A stretch of 64,000 nucleotides of DNA from Fimenecus sp045613065 (GTDB lineage Bacteria; Bacillota; Clostridia; Oscillospirales; Acutalibacteraceae): contig JAZLAH010000072.1 of assembly GCA_045613065.1 (NCBI GenBank), forward strand, positions 39,426 through 103,425, given 5' to 3'. A program made the position numbers and the translations under genes. The notes below the pieces were generated by a model, which was given only the letters and a program-made list of their open reading frames with translations, was not told where the DNA came from and did not search any database. This document shows positions 33,993 through 42,964 of the stretch, one piece after another. The first letter of the stretch is position 1; every line of letters starts with the position of its first letter.

Positions 33993-34762
33993 TTCAGTTC
34001 ATCCTTAAAAATAGTTTCAGTTTTTTTGACTACAAAAGTAATTCTCTCTGTGGTCTCATTTACAGCATTTTCGCTGTAATCATCATTTGTTTCAAGAATC
34101 GTAAAACCACATCTTTTTATTATGTCAACAATGTCATCAATGTTGTAAATGTATTCGGAAAAGCTTTCACTGTATCGTTCATAACATTCATCGTCTTCAT
34201 TTTTTATGAAAAAGTCAAGGTCGATGACAGTTTTTTGATTTGTTTCATCAAGTGTGTTTTGCCATGCACAGTAAACTTCATCCATATCATATATGAAAGT
34301 GTTGTTACCAAGAACATTTTTGTGCTTGTATGGTGTGTTTATATCGAAGATGAATATGCCGTTCATATTCATAAAAAGAGAAACAAGAGAAAATGCTTTC
34401 TCAATTTTTTCTAAACTTTCAATATGATTTATAGTGTCAAGACACGAAACAGCACAGTCGATAGTACCGAAAAGGTCAAGTTCTTCAGCTTTCTGACAAA
34501 GGAACATAGCAGAGGATTCTGCCTCATATTTCTTTTCATTTGCCACCATAAGCATATCTTCACTTGCATCTACGCCAATCAGGTCATATCCACACTTTTC
34601 CAATAAAAAAGAAAGAGTTCCCGTTCCACACCCAAGGTCAAGCAAAAGCCCTCCGTCAACACCATTTTTGTGTAACAGAGAGCATACTTTATGGGTGATT
34701 TTTTCATATTCAACATTTTCTGTCAAAATGTCGTAACTGTAAGAAAAAATACCGTAACTCAT
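33989..34762 (-). CDS. Class I SAM-dependent methyltransferase
   Basis: 257 residues. Motif I is LLLDLGCGTGTLSFLL (about 40-55), the acidic ribose contact is IGVDASEDML, and FDINTPYKHK lies in the middle. This belongs to the small-molecule or tRNA-like methyltransferase group (Methyltransf_25-type), with no substrate evident. It overlaps both neighbours by 4 nt: yerC-like gene upstream, hslO downstream. Such tight coupling suggests a stable transcription unit but does not tell the target. Confidence 0.88.
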   Translation of the reverse strand: MSYGIFSYSYDILTENVEYEKITHKVCSLLHKNGVDGGLLLDLGCGTGTLSFLLEKCGYDLIGVDASEDMLMVANEKKYEAESSAMFLCQKAEELDLFGTIDCAVSCLDTINHIESLEKIEKAFSLVSLFMNMNGIFIFDINTPYKHKNVLGNNTFIYDMDEVYCAWQNTLDETNQKTVIDLDFFIKNEDDECYERYSESFSEYIYNIDDIVDIIKRCGFTILETNDDYSENAVNETTERITFVVKKTETIFKDELK

Positions 34763-35046
34763 TCTTCAACTCTTTCGAAAATCTTTTCGTAACCGTCAGC
34801 ACCATACTGAAGTGAACGGTTAACACGGCTGATAGTTGCAGTTGAAGCACCTGTAGCCTTAACAATCTCATTATAAACTTTCTTATCTGAAAGCATTTTT
34901 GCAACAACACAACGCTGAGCCATTGAATGAAACTCGTTTATTGTGCAAAGGTCCTGGAAGAAATTGTAACATTCCTCTTCAGTTTCTAATTGCATGATAC
35001 ATTTAATAAGAAAATCTGTGTTTTCATTTTTAAATTCAATTCCCAT
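34759..35046 (-). CDS. TrpR-related protein, YerC/YecD family
   Basis: 95 residues. It resembles the TrpR fold: FFQDLCTINEFHSMAQRCVVAKML, then a helix-turn-helix (YNEIVKATGASTATISRVNRSL). YerC proteins are DNA-binding proteins of uncertain regulon in Firmicutes. The frame is open to 35088, but GGAGG is 9 nt before the ATG at 35046 and the family begins near that Met. It is first in a three-gene overlapping operon with a methyltransferase and Hsp33. No strong promoter could be picked upstream. Confidence 0.88.
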   Translation of the reverse strand: MGIEFKNENTDFLIKCIMQLETEEECYNFFQDLCTINEFHSMAQRCVVAKMLSDKKVYNEIVKATGASTATISRVNRSLQYGADGYEKIFERVEE

Positions 35047-35113
35047 TTTTATAACCTCCAAAGCTATTTTACTTCTGTATTTTAACACATTAAAACTTGA
35101 AAGTAAAGAGGTT

Positions 35114-36022
35114 TTACGAAAATAAATTAAAAATTATTCCAGGAATCACAGCACAAAGATACAAAATTCCCACAATTGTAAGATTTTCTTTGAATTTTGT
35201 CTTGTCACGGAATAAAATTAACAAACCTGCACCTGCATTTGTACAGAGTCCTGCAATCAATGACCCAAAGCTTAATGTCCCTTCAATATAGAGTTGTGTC
35301 AGAAGAATTGAAGAAGCACAGTTTGGTATAAATCCGATTATTGAAGAAAGAAATGGTTGGAAAACAGAGTCGGAAAGCAAAAGGAGAGAGAGTCTGTCCA
35401 TTCCTATAAAAGAAACAAAAAGGTCAATTATTATTGTAAATAAAAGTAAGAATCCGAAAACTTTAATTGTGTGAATAAATGCCGGACGAATTACTCCACC
35501 ATGCTCTTCACATCCACAATGGTCGTGTTCACATAAATCGTCTGAATGATGGTGGTGATGTTTGTGTTCGCGAGAATTTTCTTCAATTATGTAAATTATA
35601 TATCCGAAGATAAGTGCAATCACTACTTTTGTAACTAATAATTTAAAGATTTCTTGACTTCCATTTTGGAAAGTAGCAAGTAAAATAACAGCTTCATCAG
35701 ATGTTGAGAGAAATACTGCAATAAGAGTACCAAGAGTGATTATCCCACTTGAGTAAAGATTAGCACACATAACGGAAAATCCACATTGAGGAATACAACC
35801 GAGTAATGTGCCGATAAAAGGACCTGTTGAACCTGCACGAGTAAAAAGATGTTTCACTTTATCCTGTGCTTTGTGTTCAAGAAATTCGATTACGAGAAAT
35901 GCGACGAATAAAAAGGGGAGCACCTTTAAGGTGTCAATTACTGCATCTAAAAGCAAATCGAAAATCCCACTTATTGAATGAATTGGCATTCCTGTGTGTG
36001 AGTGTATGTGTAATAAAGTCAT
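35114..36022 (-). CDS. Putative heavy-metal/manganese exporter with His-rich loop (ArsP_2-like)
   Basis: 302 residues, about eight to ten hydrophobic helices in two halves with the same local motif: GTLLGCIPQCGFSVMCANLY in the first and IGFIPNCASSILLTQLY in the second. The halves are joined by a cytosolic His/Cys/Asp/Glu loop (HHHHHSDD, CEHDHCGCEEHGG), an obvious metal-binding stretch. This matches the PF11449 family, described as putative 10-TM heavy-metal exporters and sometimes manganese transporters. Its start overlaps the stop of the Fur-family gene (TAATG), so regulator and transporter are one unit. Which metal (Zn, Mn, Fe) cannot be read from the sequence. Confidence 0.85.
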   Translation of the reverse strand: MTLLHIHSHTGMPIHSISGIFDLLLDAVIDTLKVLPFLFVAFLVIEFLEHKAQDKVKHLFTRAGSTGPFIGTLLGCIPQCGFSVMCANLYSSGIITLGTLIAVFLSTSDEAVILLATFQNGSQEIFKLLVTKVVIALIFGYIIYIIEENSREHKHHHHHSDDLCEHDHCGCEEHGGVIRPAFIHTIKVFGFLLLFTIIIDLFVSFIGMDRLSLLLLSDSVFQPFLSSIIGFIPNCASSILLTQLYIEGTLSFGSLIAGLCTNAGAGLLILFRDKTKFKENLTIVGILYLCAVIPGIIFNLFS

Positions 36023-36420
36023 TATTCAGCCACCCCACAATTCTTACAAATGCCATAAAGCACAGTTTTTGAACCATCAATTTTAAAATTATGGTCGTTG
36101 AAAATATGTTGAGAAAGTTTATCAAGAAAATCACATTCGGTGTGAATCAAAGTGCCACAAGATGAACATCTTAAATGATAATGATTGTGACAAGATTCAC
36201 TTTCAAACTGATAACAACAAGCATTGTTGTCACCTGAAAAGAATTTTCTTGCTTTGTGATTTTCACAGAGTTTGTCAAGCTGACGATAAACAGTAGTTCT
36301 GCCAATTCGATTTCCGTTAGAAACCAGTGCAAAATATACTTCTTCAGCAGAAAAATGCTTTTGAGAGTTATTCTCCAAAAAATCATAAACTAATTTGCTT
36401 TGTTTTGTTTCGTAATTCAT
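36022..36420 (-). CDS. Fur-family metalloregulator
   Basis: 132 residues. The winged helix shows FSAEEVYFALVSNG and IGRTTVYRQLDKLCE. The metal part has HNHYHLRCSSCG with the structural CxxC zinc site and a second CKNCG at the C-terminus. A His-rich linker with CCYQFESESCHNHYH is usual for Zur/Fur sensors. It overlaps the exporter gene by 1 nt and is preceded by a palindromic operator at 36440-36454 next to the promoter. It probably represses its own operon at high metal or the reverse; Fur, Zur and PerR subtypes cannot be told apart here. Confidence 0.92.
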   Translation of the reverse strand: MNYETKQSKLVYDFLENNSQKHFSAEEVYFALVSNGNRIGRTTVYRQLDKLCENHKARKFFSGDNNACCYQFESESCHNHYHLRCSSCGTLIHTECDFLDKLSQHIFNDHNFKIDGSKTVLYGICKNCGVAE

Positions 36421-36439
36421 AAGCTTATACCTTTCAAAT

Positions 36440-36490
36440 TGAATTTGAAATTCAGTTTCAAATTATACAGTTATGATGTGTTTTTGTCAA
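36440..36490 (-). promoter_or_regulatory. Fur-operon promoter with palindromic operator
   Basis: On the minus strand: -35 TTGACA (36490-36485), 17-bp spacer, -10 TATAAT (36467-36462). Directly downstream is TGAATTT-C-AAATTCA (36454-36440), a perfect 7-1-7 palindrome of Fur-box geometry, flanked by further TTTGAAA half-sites. It covers the transcription start. Confidence 0.8.
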
Positions 36491-36509
36491 CTTTTATTTG
36501 GTGTAATTA

Positions 36510-36538
36510 TTGACTATATTTCTACTTTTTTATATAAT
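36510..36538 (+). promoter_or_regulatory. Promoter of the GH51 gene
   Basis: -35 TTGACT (36510-36515), 17-bp spacer, -10 TATAAT (36533-36538). It diverges from the Fur operon promoter, whose -35 lies only 19 bp away. Confidence 0.8.
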
Positions 36539-36571
36539 TAAGAAAATATGTCCAGATGAAAGGGTATTATT

Positions 36572-39331
36572 ATGAGTAAATCAGTGAAAAAATTTTTATG
36601 TACTGTAATGGCAATTGCAATGAGCCTTACAGCACTTACTGCTTGTCGTGATGATGGTAGTAACGATGGTGGCTCAACAGAAGATTATGAAATTGTTGTT
36701 GATAATACAGGTGCTAATACTGTAACGGAATATGATGCAAATGGTGCATACACTCTTGATATTGATGCAGGAGACGAAATTCACGATATAAGTGATTTGC
36801 TTTTTGGTGCATTCTTTGAGGACATCAATTTTGCAGCAGATGGTGGACTTTATGCAGAAATGGTAGTTAACCGTTCATTCGAATACACATATCGTGCAGA
36901 TGGTGACGAGCTTTATCGTTGGACACCTGTAAATGGTGCAAAACTCAAGGTTGACTATCTTCCAAATCATTCTCTTAATGAAAACAACCCTCATTATCTT
37001 ATTGTGAATAATGCAACAGAAGGTACTGCAGGTGTTGAAAATCATGGTTTCCTTGACGGAATGAGCATCACAGAGGGTGAAAACTATAATATGTCTTTCT
37101 ATGCAAAGTCAAAGAAAGGCTATGAGGGTAATTTTTATGTGAATCTTGCAGTAGATGGCAATGTTGTTGCTTCAAGTGTTGTTCCTGCAACTTCAAACGA
37201 ATGGACAAAATATACAACAACACTTAAATCAACTGTATCTGCTCACGAAAAAGTAACATTACAAGTACTTATGGACAATGGTGAAGCATATTTCGATATG
37301 ATTTCTCTCTTCCCTGAAAATACATATAAGAACAGAGAAAACGGCTTAAGAGCTGATATGTGCAAACTTTTAGAAGAGCTTCAGCCAAAATTCCTTCGTT
37401 TCCCTGGTGGTTGTATTATTGAAGGACACGACTATGCAAGTGCGTACAATTGGAAAGATTCTATCGGTACAGGTAAAAATGGTCTTCCACTTGAATTCAA
37501 CGGCAAATATGGCGATGTAGCAACAAGAAAACAGGGAACAAACCTCTGGACAAATATGGAACTTACTGATGACCAGTTACCATGCTTTATGTCATATGGT
37601 TTAGGTTTCTTTGAGTATTTCCAACTTGCAGAAGATATCGGTGCAATCGGTGTTCCTGTTATCAACGCAGGTCTTTACTGTCAGGCAAGAGGTAAGGGTG
37701 CACTTCCAACAGATAGTGCTGAATTCAAACAGTATGTTCAGGATATGCACGACCTTATCGAATTCTGTCGTGGTGACGAGAATACAAGATGGGGTAAAGT
37801 TCGTATTGATTTAGGTCGTGAAGAACCTTTCAACCTTAAATATATCTGTATCGGTAATGAAAATTTCGGACAGGATTATTTCCACAGATATTCTATCTTC
37901 CTTAAGTCATTTAATGAAGCAAAGGCAAAGAATCCTGAACTTTACAAAGGTCTTGAATTGATTTATTCTTCAGGTCTTGACGATGGTATAAGTGGCCCTG
38001 AATATCTTTCATCTTATGAATATGCAAAAGCAGAACTTGAAAAGATGGGTTCAACAAACGCTTCTGATTTTGCAGCAGCAACTGACCATCACTACTATAA
38101 TGACCCATCATGGTTCCTTGAAAATGCAGATTACTATGATGAAAATAATTATAAAAGAGATGTCAAAAATATGATTGACACCATTTATGGTGGTGCAATT
38201 AAAGTATTCGTTGGTGAATATGCTTCTTGGAGTAATACACTTAATTCAGCACTTTCAGAGGCTGCATATATGACAGGCCTTGAAAGAAATGGTGATATTG
38301 TTGAAATGGCTGCTTATGCACCTCTTTTCGGTAACCTTACAGCAACACATTGGGCACCTGACCTTATCTGGTTCAACAATCATCAGGTAACAGGTTCAAT
38401 TAACTATTATGTTCAGAAGCTTTTCTCAAGAAATCAGGGTGATGCAGTTCTTAATCATACACTCACAGGAGCTGAAATTACTGAAAAGACTATTTCAGGT
38501 GCAGTTGGTGTAGGTACTTGGTACACATCAGCAAAGTTTGATAATCTTATTGTTACTGATAACGAAACAGGTGAAAAACTTGCACATGAAAAGTTCAACA
38601 CAGCATTTGCAAAACGCGATTGGAATTTTGCAAGTGACGGTGAGTGGAAAGTTAAAAAAGGTGCTCTTGTGAACACCACAACTGATATGGCATATTCAAA
38701 TACAGGTAGCGTTGCGTATTTTGGCGATACAAACTGGGATAATTACACAATGACAGTTGAAGCAACAAAGCTTGAGGGTAGTGAAGGCTTCATCATTCCA
38801 TTTGCAGTTAAGGATATAGACAATAATATATTCTGGAATATCGGTGGTTGGGGCAATACACTTTCAGCACTTCAGAAAATTGATGCAGGTGCAAAAACCG
38901 ATAAGATTGTTGGTACTACAAAGAATATTACAATCGAAACAGGCAGAACATACAAAATCAAGGTTGTAGTTGACGGTGCTCGTGTTCAGGGTTATATTGA
39001 CGGTGAACTTTATTTCGACTACGATTTTGGTGTGAAGGCTACTTCAAAGGCTTACACAGTAGTAAGTAACGACGATAATGGTGATATTATTATCAAGCTT
39101 GTTAACGTAACTGAAAAGGCAAGTCCTGTTGCTGTAAATATTACAAATGCAAATGTACAAAGCACAGCAGTAATCAATCAGGTAGCAGGTGACTCACTCG
39201 GAAACGATAACATTCTTGGTGCAGTTGAAGCTTGTACAATGAAGGAATTCACCCTCGACGGATTCTCAAATCAGTTCAACTACACAATGCCAGCTTACTC
39301 AGTAACAAGCATCAGACTTAAAACAAAATAA
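36572..39331 (+). CDS. GH51 alpha-L-arabinofuranosidase lipoprotein with accessory domains
   Basis: 919 residues. The lipoprotein signal ends in ALTAC (Cys about 25), followed by a Gly/Asp/Ser linker. The family motif LFGAFFEDINFAADGGLYAE opens the enzyme. A CBM4/9-like domain lies at about 150-235. The barrel carries the acid/base E430 (CIGNENFG) and nucleophile E549 (VFVGEYAS), both intact. A LamG/DUF1080-like sugar-binding domain (about 655-850) is inserted before the C-terminal beta-sandwich. It removes arabinose side chains from arabinoxylan, arabinan or arabinogalactan at the cell surface. GAAAGGG precedes the ATG. It is a single gene with its own promoter and terminator and stands divergent to the Fur operon. 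Confidence 0.9.
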   Translation: MSKSVKKFLCTVMAIAMSLTALTACRDDGSNDGGSTEDYEIVVDNTGANTVTEYDANGAYTLDIDAGDEIHDISDLLFGAFFEDINFAADGGLYAEMVVNRSFEYTYRADGDELYRWTPVNGAKLKVDYLPNHSLNENNPHYLIVNNATEGTAGVENHGFLDGMSITEGENYNMSFYAKSKKGYEGNFYVNLAVDGNVVASSVVPATSNEWTKYTTTLKSTVSAHEKVTLQVLMDNGEAYFDMISLFPENTYKNRENGLRADMCKLLEELQPKFLRFPGGCIIEGHDYASAYNWKDSIGTGKNGLPLEFNGKYGDVATRKQGTNLWTNMELTDDQLPCFMSYGLGFFEYFQLAEDIGAIGVPVINAGLYCQARGKGALPTDSAEFKQYVQDMHDLIEFCRGDENTRWGKVRIDLGREEPFNLKYICIGNENFGQDYFHRYSIFLKSFNEAKAKNPELYKGLELIYSSGLDDGISGPEYLSSYEYAKAELEKMGSTNASDFAAATDHHYYNDPSWFLENADYYDENNYKRDVKNMIDTIYGGAIKVFVGEYASWSNTLNSALSEAAYMTGLERNGDIVEMAAYAPLFGNLTATHWAPDLIWFNNHQVTGSINYYVQKLFSRNQGDAVLNHTLTGAEITEKTISGAVGVGTWYTSAKFDNLIVTDNETGEKLAHEKFNTAFAKRDWNFASDGEWKVKKGALVNTTTDMAYSNTGSVAYFGDTNWDNYTMTVEATKLEGSEGFIIPFAVKDIDNNIFWNIGGWGNTLSALQKIDAGAKTDKIVGTTKNITIETGRTYKIKVVVDGARVQGYIDGELYFDYDFGVKATSKAYTVVSNDDNGDIIIKLVNVTEKASPVAVNITNANVQSTAVINQVAGDSLGNDNILGAVEACTMKEFTLDGFSNQFNYTMPAYSVTSIRLKTK

Positions 39332-39340
39332 AACATAAAC

Positions 39341-39377
39341 AAAAAGAGTACGGAACCAAAATTCCGTACTCTTTTTT
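39341..39377. terminator. Bidirectional terminator after the GH51 gene
   Basis: AAAAAGAGTACGGAA pairs with TTCCGTACTCTTTTTT around a 6-nt loop, a perfect 15-bp stem. It ends within two bases of the convergent metallophosphoesterase stop and can serve both strands. Confidence 0.92.
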
Positions 39378-40233
39378 ATCTTTCCAATGTAACAATTATT
39401 ATTTCTGGTGGGTTGTTAACCCTAAATGGAAATATGCTGTTTCCTAAACCACGACTTACTACAAGATTAGTATTCTTTTCTGTATATAAACCTGAATCGT
39501 ATTCGGGAAAAAATCCCTGATGTGGGGCAAAGAACCCACCAACGAAAGGAAGTCTGAATTGACCACCATGAGCATGACCTGAAAATACAATATCAATATC
39601 GTTGTTGACATAAACATCAAAAAGTTCAGGCCTGTGGGACAAAAGGATTTTAAAATGTTCATTGTCTTTGTATTTTGCTAGTTCATAGTTTAAATATTCT
39701 TCACTGTAAGAATCTGACATAAAGTTCGGGTCATCAACACCAATGAGTTGTATTTTGCTGTTAGCTTTTTCAAGGAAAATATCCTCGTTATGAAGAACGG
39801 TTATGTTCTCATTTAGTGAAACACTATCAATACGATTTTCTTCATTGACACGTGCTTCGTGATTTCCTGTAACATAATAAACAGGAGCAATATCTGATGC
39901 GTTGTTTATAAAATTCCTTGCAATCTGAAAATCAGTATGTCGGGAATCAATAATGTCACCTGTAACAACAATTATATCAGGTGAAGAATCTCTTATCAAT
40001 GGTAATAATCGTACGTTATCTTTGCCAAATTCGGCATTGTGTAAATCCGAGATATGTGCAATTTTATATCCTGAAAAATCTTCAGGTAGATTTTCACTTT
40101 TTATTGTTAGTTCATTGAGTTGAACATTTTTGTTCCCATAAATTATCCAACAAATAAAGATTAAAACAGCAATTACAAGAAAAATGGGAATTGTCTTCAT
40201 CGTTTTTGAAGATTTGAATTTTTCATTCATCAC
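39376..40233 (-). CDS. Membrane-anchored metallophosphoesterase (YkuE/YaeI-like)
   Basis: 285 residues. An N-terminal helix (about 13-31) anchors the protein, then a calcineurin-like fold shows ISDLHNAEFG, TGDIIDSRH, VTGNHEARVN and SGHAHGGQFRLP, all five metal-binding blocks intact. YkuE and YaeI are extracytoplasmic lipid or phosphodiester hydrolases. The ATG overlaps the stop of the GH89 gene (TAATG), so the two are made together. The link with N-acetylglucosamine release is unexplained. Confidence 0.87.
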   Translation of the reverse strand: MMNEKFKSSKTMKTIPIFLVIAVLIFICWIIYGNKNVQLNELTIKSENLPEDFSGYKIAHISDLHNAEFGKDNVRLLPLIRDSSPDIIVVTGDIIDSRHTDFQIARNFINNASDIAPVYYVTGNHEARVNEENRIDSVSLNENITVLHNEDIFLEKANSKIQLIGVDDPNFMSDSYSEEYLNYELAKYKDNEHFKILLSHRPELFDVYVNNDIDIVFSGHAHGGQFRLPFVGGFFAPHQGFFPEYDSGLYTEKNTNLVVSRGLGNSIFPFRVNNPPEIIIVTLER

Positions 40234-42740
40234 TATTTCTCCAATATCTGTTTTCCTATGGCTTTCAGGCTGTCTTCACGGATTTTCTTGGTGTATTTTG
40301 TTTCGCTGAGTACCCAATCCCACTCAACCTTAAACCAGTCAATTTCAGTTGGTTTTTCACCATCCATTTCAGCTTTTACATATTCAAGGAACTTTTCCCA
40401 ACGCATTTTGTGGAATGAGTTTATGTGGTCACCTAACTGTCGATGGGCATAATCGTGGAGATTACCGTCATCAGAAAGCAATCGGCAGTACCACGTTGTA
40501 ATCAATGCTCTTGCATTCATCATATAAAGTTCTCTTGTAAAATCGTCAAGCTTGTCTGTGTATTCTTTCGCAGGTTCAATATATGAACTGAAAGAAAAAT
40601 ATTTACTGTTAAGCAATACTCTGTCAAGAGTATCAATAAGCTCTACAAGTTTTTCACCATATTCAAGACAAATAAGATAGTCCTTACTCTTATATGCTGA
40701 AACTGTCTTTTTCACAAGTGAAGTAAGCTTGTTGCATAAGGATTGTCTTAACAAATCAACTGCATCATAAATATAGCACTCATTGTCTTTAAATTTATCA
40801 AAATCTTTAAGGAAAAGCTTGACTGCTTCGTCAAAATCTTTTTCTGAATAAGGGATTTTAACTGTACCACGAGCAGTAAACATTTTGGTTTCTGGGTCAA
40901 GTGGACGACGACAAGCCATTGTTTCAGTTGCACCAAAATTTAATGGTCCATTGTCACTGCCATACGCTGTTTTAAGGAGAATTTTCATAGCCTCGTTAAT
41001 ATGTTCATTTTCTTTGCCATATCGACGAAGTGTATATTTCTTTGTCCATTCTTTAACATCTTCGATTTCTTCCCATACACAGGAGAAGAAAATGTCAGTA
41101 ACAATAGGATTTACCTGTGTGCTTTCAGCAGTGAGTGCAATTCCTTTGAAATTAGGTCTTTGTGATGCTGTTTTAACCATTTCAGGAATTTTGTTAATAT
41201 CACCGTAAAGACCGTGACGACCACCGAAATTATTGAGAAGTCCACAAAGCACATTTCCGTATTTTGCAAGACGACTGAATTTGTTTGCATTGTGATTGAT
41301 TTTTTCTGTGTTAAGGTCAAGCATAATAATGTGGTCATCACGATAATCTTTCACTGATTTTGTGAAAAGCTTATTTGGATTTAATGCCCAGCATTGTACA
41401 ATCCACATTGCATCCTCATCATACTGCAACATACTTGACATAACATTAGTATAACTGTCTTTGGCTTTGTTTTTATCTAATTTTCCACCTTCGTGACCAA
41501 TATCACCTGCATAGAAATGAGTAATGTCACCGAAGACTTCTTTCTGACATTCATAGAAAAGTTTTGCGAGTTTCACATAATATGCACTGTCAGGACATAC
41601 AATCAGTGGTTGTTCAATACCTTTCCATTTTCCCTGCTGGATAGTAGGAATATCTCTGTCCTTTTTGTTTATGTCACGAGGTACCATTCCTGTATATGCC
41701 TGTAACACAATATTCATACTGAGTGCTTGCATTCTTCTGTGGTTTCGTCTTGCCATCTGACATTTTTCATAGAAGAAATTATCGTGTACAGGACCACCAA
41801 TGTTGCATACATTTCCCATATAAAACCAAGCATAATATGCAGGACCTGTTATAAAGTTTTTAATCTCTCTGTGACGATAACCGAGTTTTGTCAAAAATCT
41901 TCTGTAAACCTCTTCCATACCGAGGATATCAAGAACAAGATTAACACCATTCATAGCAAGAAAATCTATTTCTTTTTGCCACTGTTCCTCTGTCCAGAAT
42001 GCCATTGAATATGAGTGTGTACAGTAGTTATAAGCATATCTGTATTTAAAGGTTGTGGAACGGTCAATTTTACCGTTTACAGATGGTAATGTTTTAGGTA
42101 ATTTCACCTGATTTCCATATCGTGAAATATGACAGTTACAAACCTCTTTAAGGTAGCAGTTGAAAGCACTTGCAAGACCTACACCTGTATTAGATGTAAG
42201 TACGATTTTGTCCTTAAGACTTGCTACAGAAAAATAGTCGTCACGAAGTCGTCTGTCAAGACGCAAATCAAACTGTTCAATATAACTTTCACCAATAGTT
42301 CTACCGATAATTCCCTTTACATCTTCATATATTTCTTCATCTGCAATTGGTTTTGCAAATTCTGTATTTTCAAATATTTCTGGTTCACGGAAAACAGCTT
42401 TTTTTGATGGGAAAGTGCAATCCTCACCAAGTACTTCAATGCTGTTAATTGTAACCTTTTCACCGCTGTAATATTTTACGAAAACTCGTAAATATCTTGC
42501 GATTTTGGGACTTTTACCTTTTCTGTGAAAATTCACACCATCAAGACTTGAGTAAACCATATAATTTACATCAGTATTTTCAGGGAAATTCACTACAACA
42601 TCGTGAATGCTCATGCTTTTAGGAAAAGCTAAATCTATAAAACAAGGGTAAGTGTCAAAAGTGAACATAGGAACAGCGTTCTTACTAGCTTCACCACTTG
42701 CATTAAGTATTTCATAATTCAATAATTCCAAAATAATCAC
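40233..42740 (-). CDS. GH89 alpha-N-acetylglucosaminidase (NAGLU family)
   Basis: 835 residues. It follows the family layout: an N-terminal F5/8-type beta domain (about 1-110), a short alpha/beta domain, and a TIM barrel with YRYAYNYCTHSYSMAFW, EKEIDFLAMNG-like WQKEIDFLAMNGVNL, YAGDIGHEGG and LTAESTQVNP, where the expected acids sit, and a helical C-terminus. It cleaves terminal alpha-linked GlcNAc, for example from gastric-type mucin or heparan-like glycans. No signal peptide is visible, so it is predicted to be cytosolic, unlike the secreted clostridial enzyme. It heads a two-gene operon with a metallophosphoesterase. Confidence 0.9.
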   Translation of the reverse strand: MIILELLNYEILNASGEASKNAVPMFTFDTYPCFIDLAFPKSMSIHDVVVNFPENTDVNYMVYSSLDGVNFHRKGKSPKIARYLRVFVKYYSGEKVTINSIEVLGEDCTFPSKKAVFREPEIFENTEFAKPIADEEIYEDVKGIIGRTIGESYIEQFDLRLDRRLRDDYFSVASLKDKIVLTSNTGVGLASAFNCYLKEVCNCHISRYGNQVKLPKTLPSVNGKIDRSTTFKYRYAYNYCTHSYSMAFWTEEQWQKEIDFLAMNGVNLVLDILGMEEVYRRFLTKLGYRHREIKNFITGPAYYAWFYMGNVCNIGGPVHDNFFYEKCQMARRNHRRMQALSMNIVLQAYTGMVPRDINKKDRDIPTIQQGKWKGIEQPLIVCPDSAYYVKLAKLFYECQKEVFGDITHFYAGDIGHEGGKLDKNKAKDSYTNVMSSMLQYDEDAMWIVQCWALNPNKLFTKSVKDYRDDHIIMLDLNTEKINHNANKFSRLAKYGNVLCGLLNNFGGRHGLYGDINKIPEMVKTASQRPNFKGIALTAESTQVNPIVTDIFFSCVWEEIEDVKEWTKKYTLRRYGKENEHINEAMKILLKTAYGSDNGPLNFGATETMACRRPLDPETKMFTARGTVKIPYSEKDFDEAVKLFLKDFDKFKDNECYIYDAVDLLRQSLCNKLTSLVKKTVSAYKSKDYLICLEYGEKLVELIDTLDRVLLNSKYFSFSSYIEPAKEYTDKLDDFTRELYMMNARALITTWYCRLLSDDGNLHDYAHRQLGDHINSFHKMRWEKFLEYVKAEMDGEKPTEIDWFKVEWDWVLSETKYTKKIREDSLKAIGKQILEK

Positions 42741-42808
42741 CTATAAGTTTAATCTAATAAAAATATATCACAAAAAACACCAAAAGTCTATCACGAAAGA
42801 CAAGTATT

Positions 42809-42824
42809 TTTGTTTATAAACAAA
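42809..42824. promoter_or_regulatory. 16-bp perfect palindrome in the GH89-ppdK intergenic region
   Basis: TTTGTTTATAAACAAA lies about 38 bp upstream of the ppdK -35 and about 70 bp upstream of the GH89 start. It could serve as an operator for either gene. The rest of 42741-42964 is AT-rich non-coding sequence with the ppdK promoter. Confidence 0.4.
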
Positions 42825-42861
42825 CAAATTGTGAATGATGGAAAAAAATAGTGAAAAACTA

Positions 42862-42890
42862 TTGAAAAGAAAGTTATTTTTTGTTACAAT
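42862..42890 (+). promoter_or_regulatory. Promoter of ppdK
   Basis: -35 TTGAAA (42862-42867), 17-bp spacer, -10 TACAAT (42885-42890), giving a leader of about 68 nt with TTTGGAGG before the ATG. Confidence 0.75.
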
Positions 42891-42964
42891 CTATAGGATT
42901 AAGTGTGTCATTGTGTATTGGTGCATTTAAATTAATTTGTTAATAATTTTTTGGAGGTATAAAA

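Noticed and set aside
42129..42407. Plus-strand frames within the GH89 gene
   Set aside because: Opposite-strand shadows of the coding sequence with low-complexity translations.
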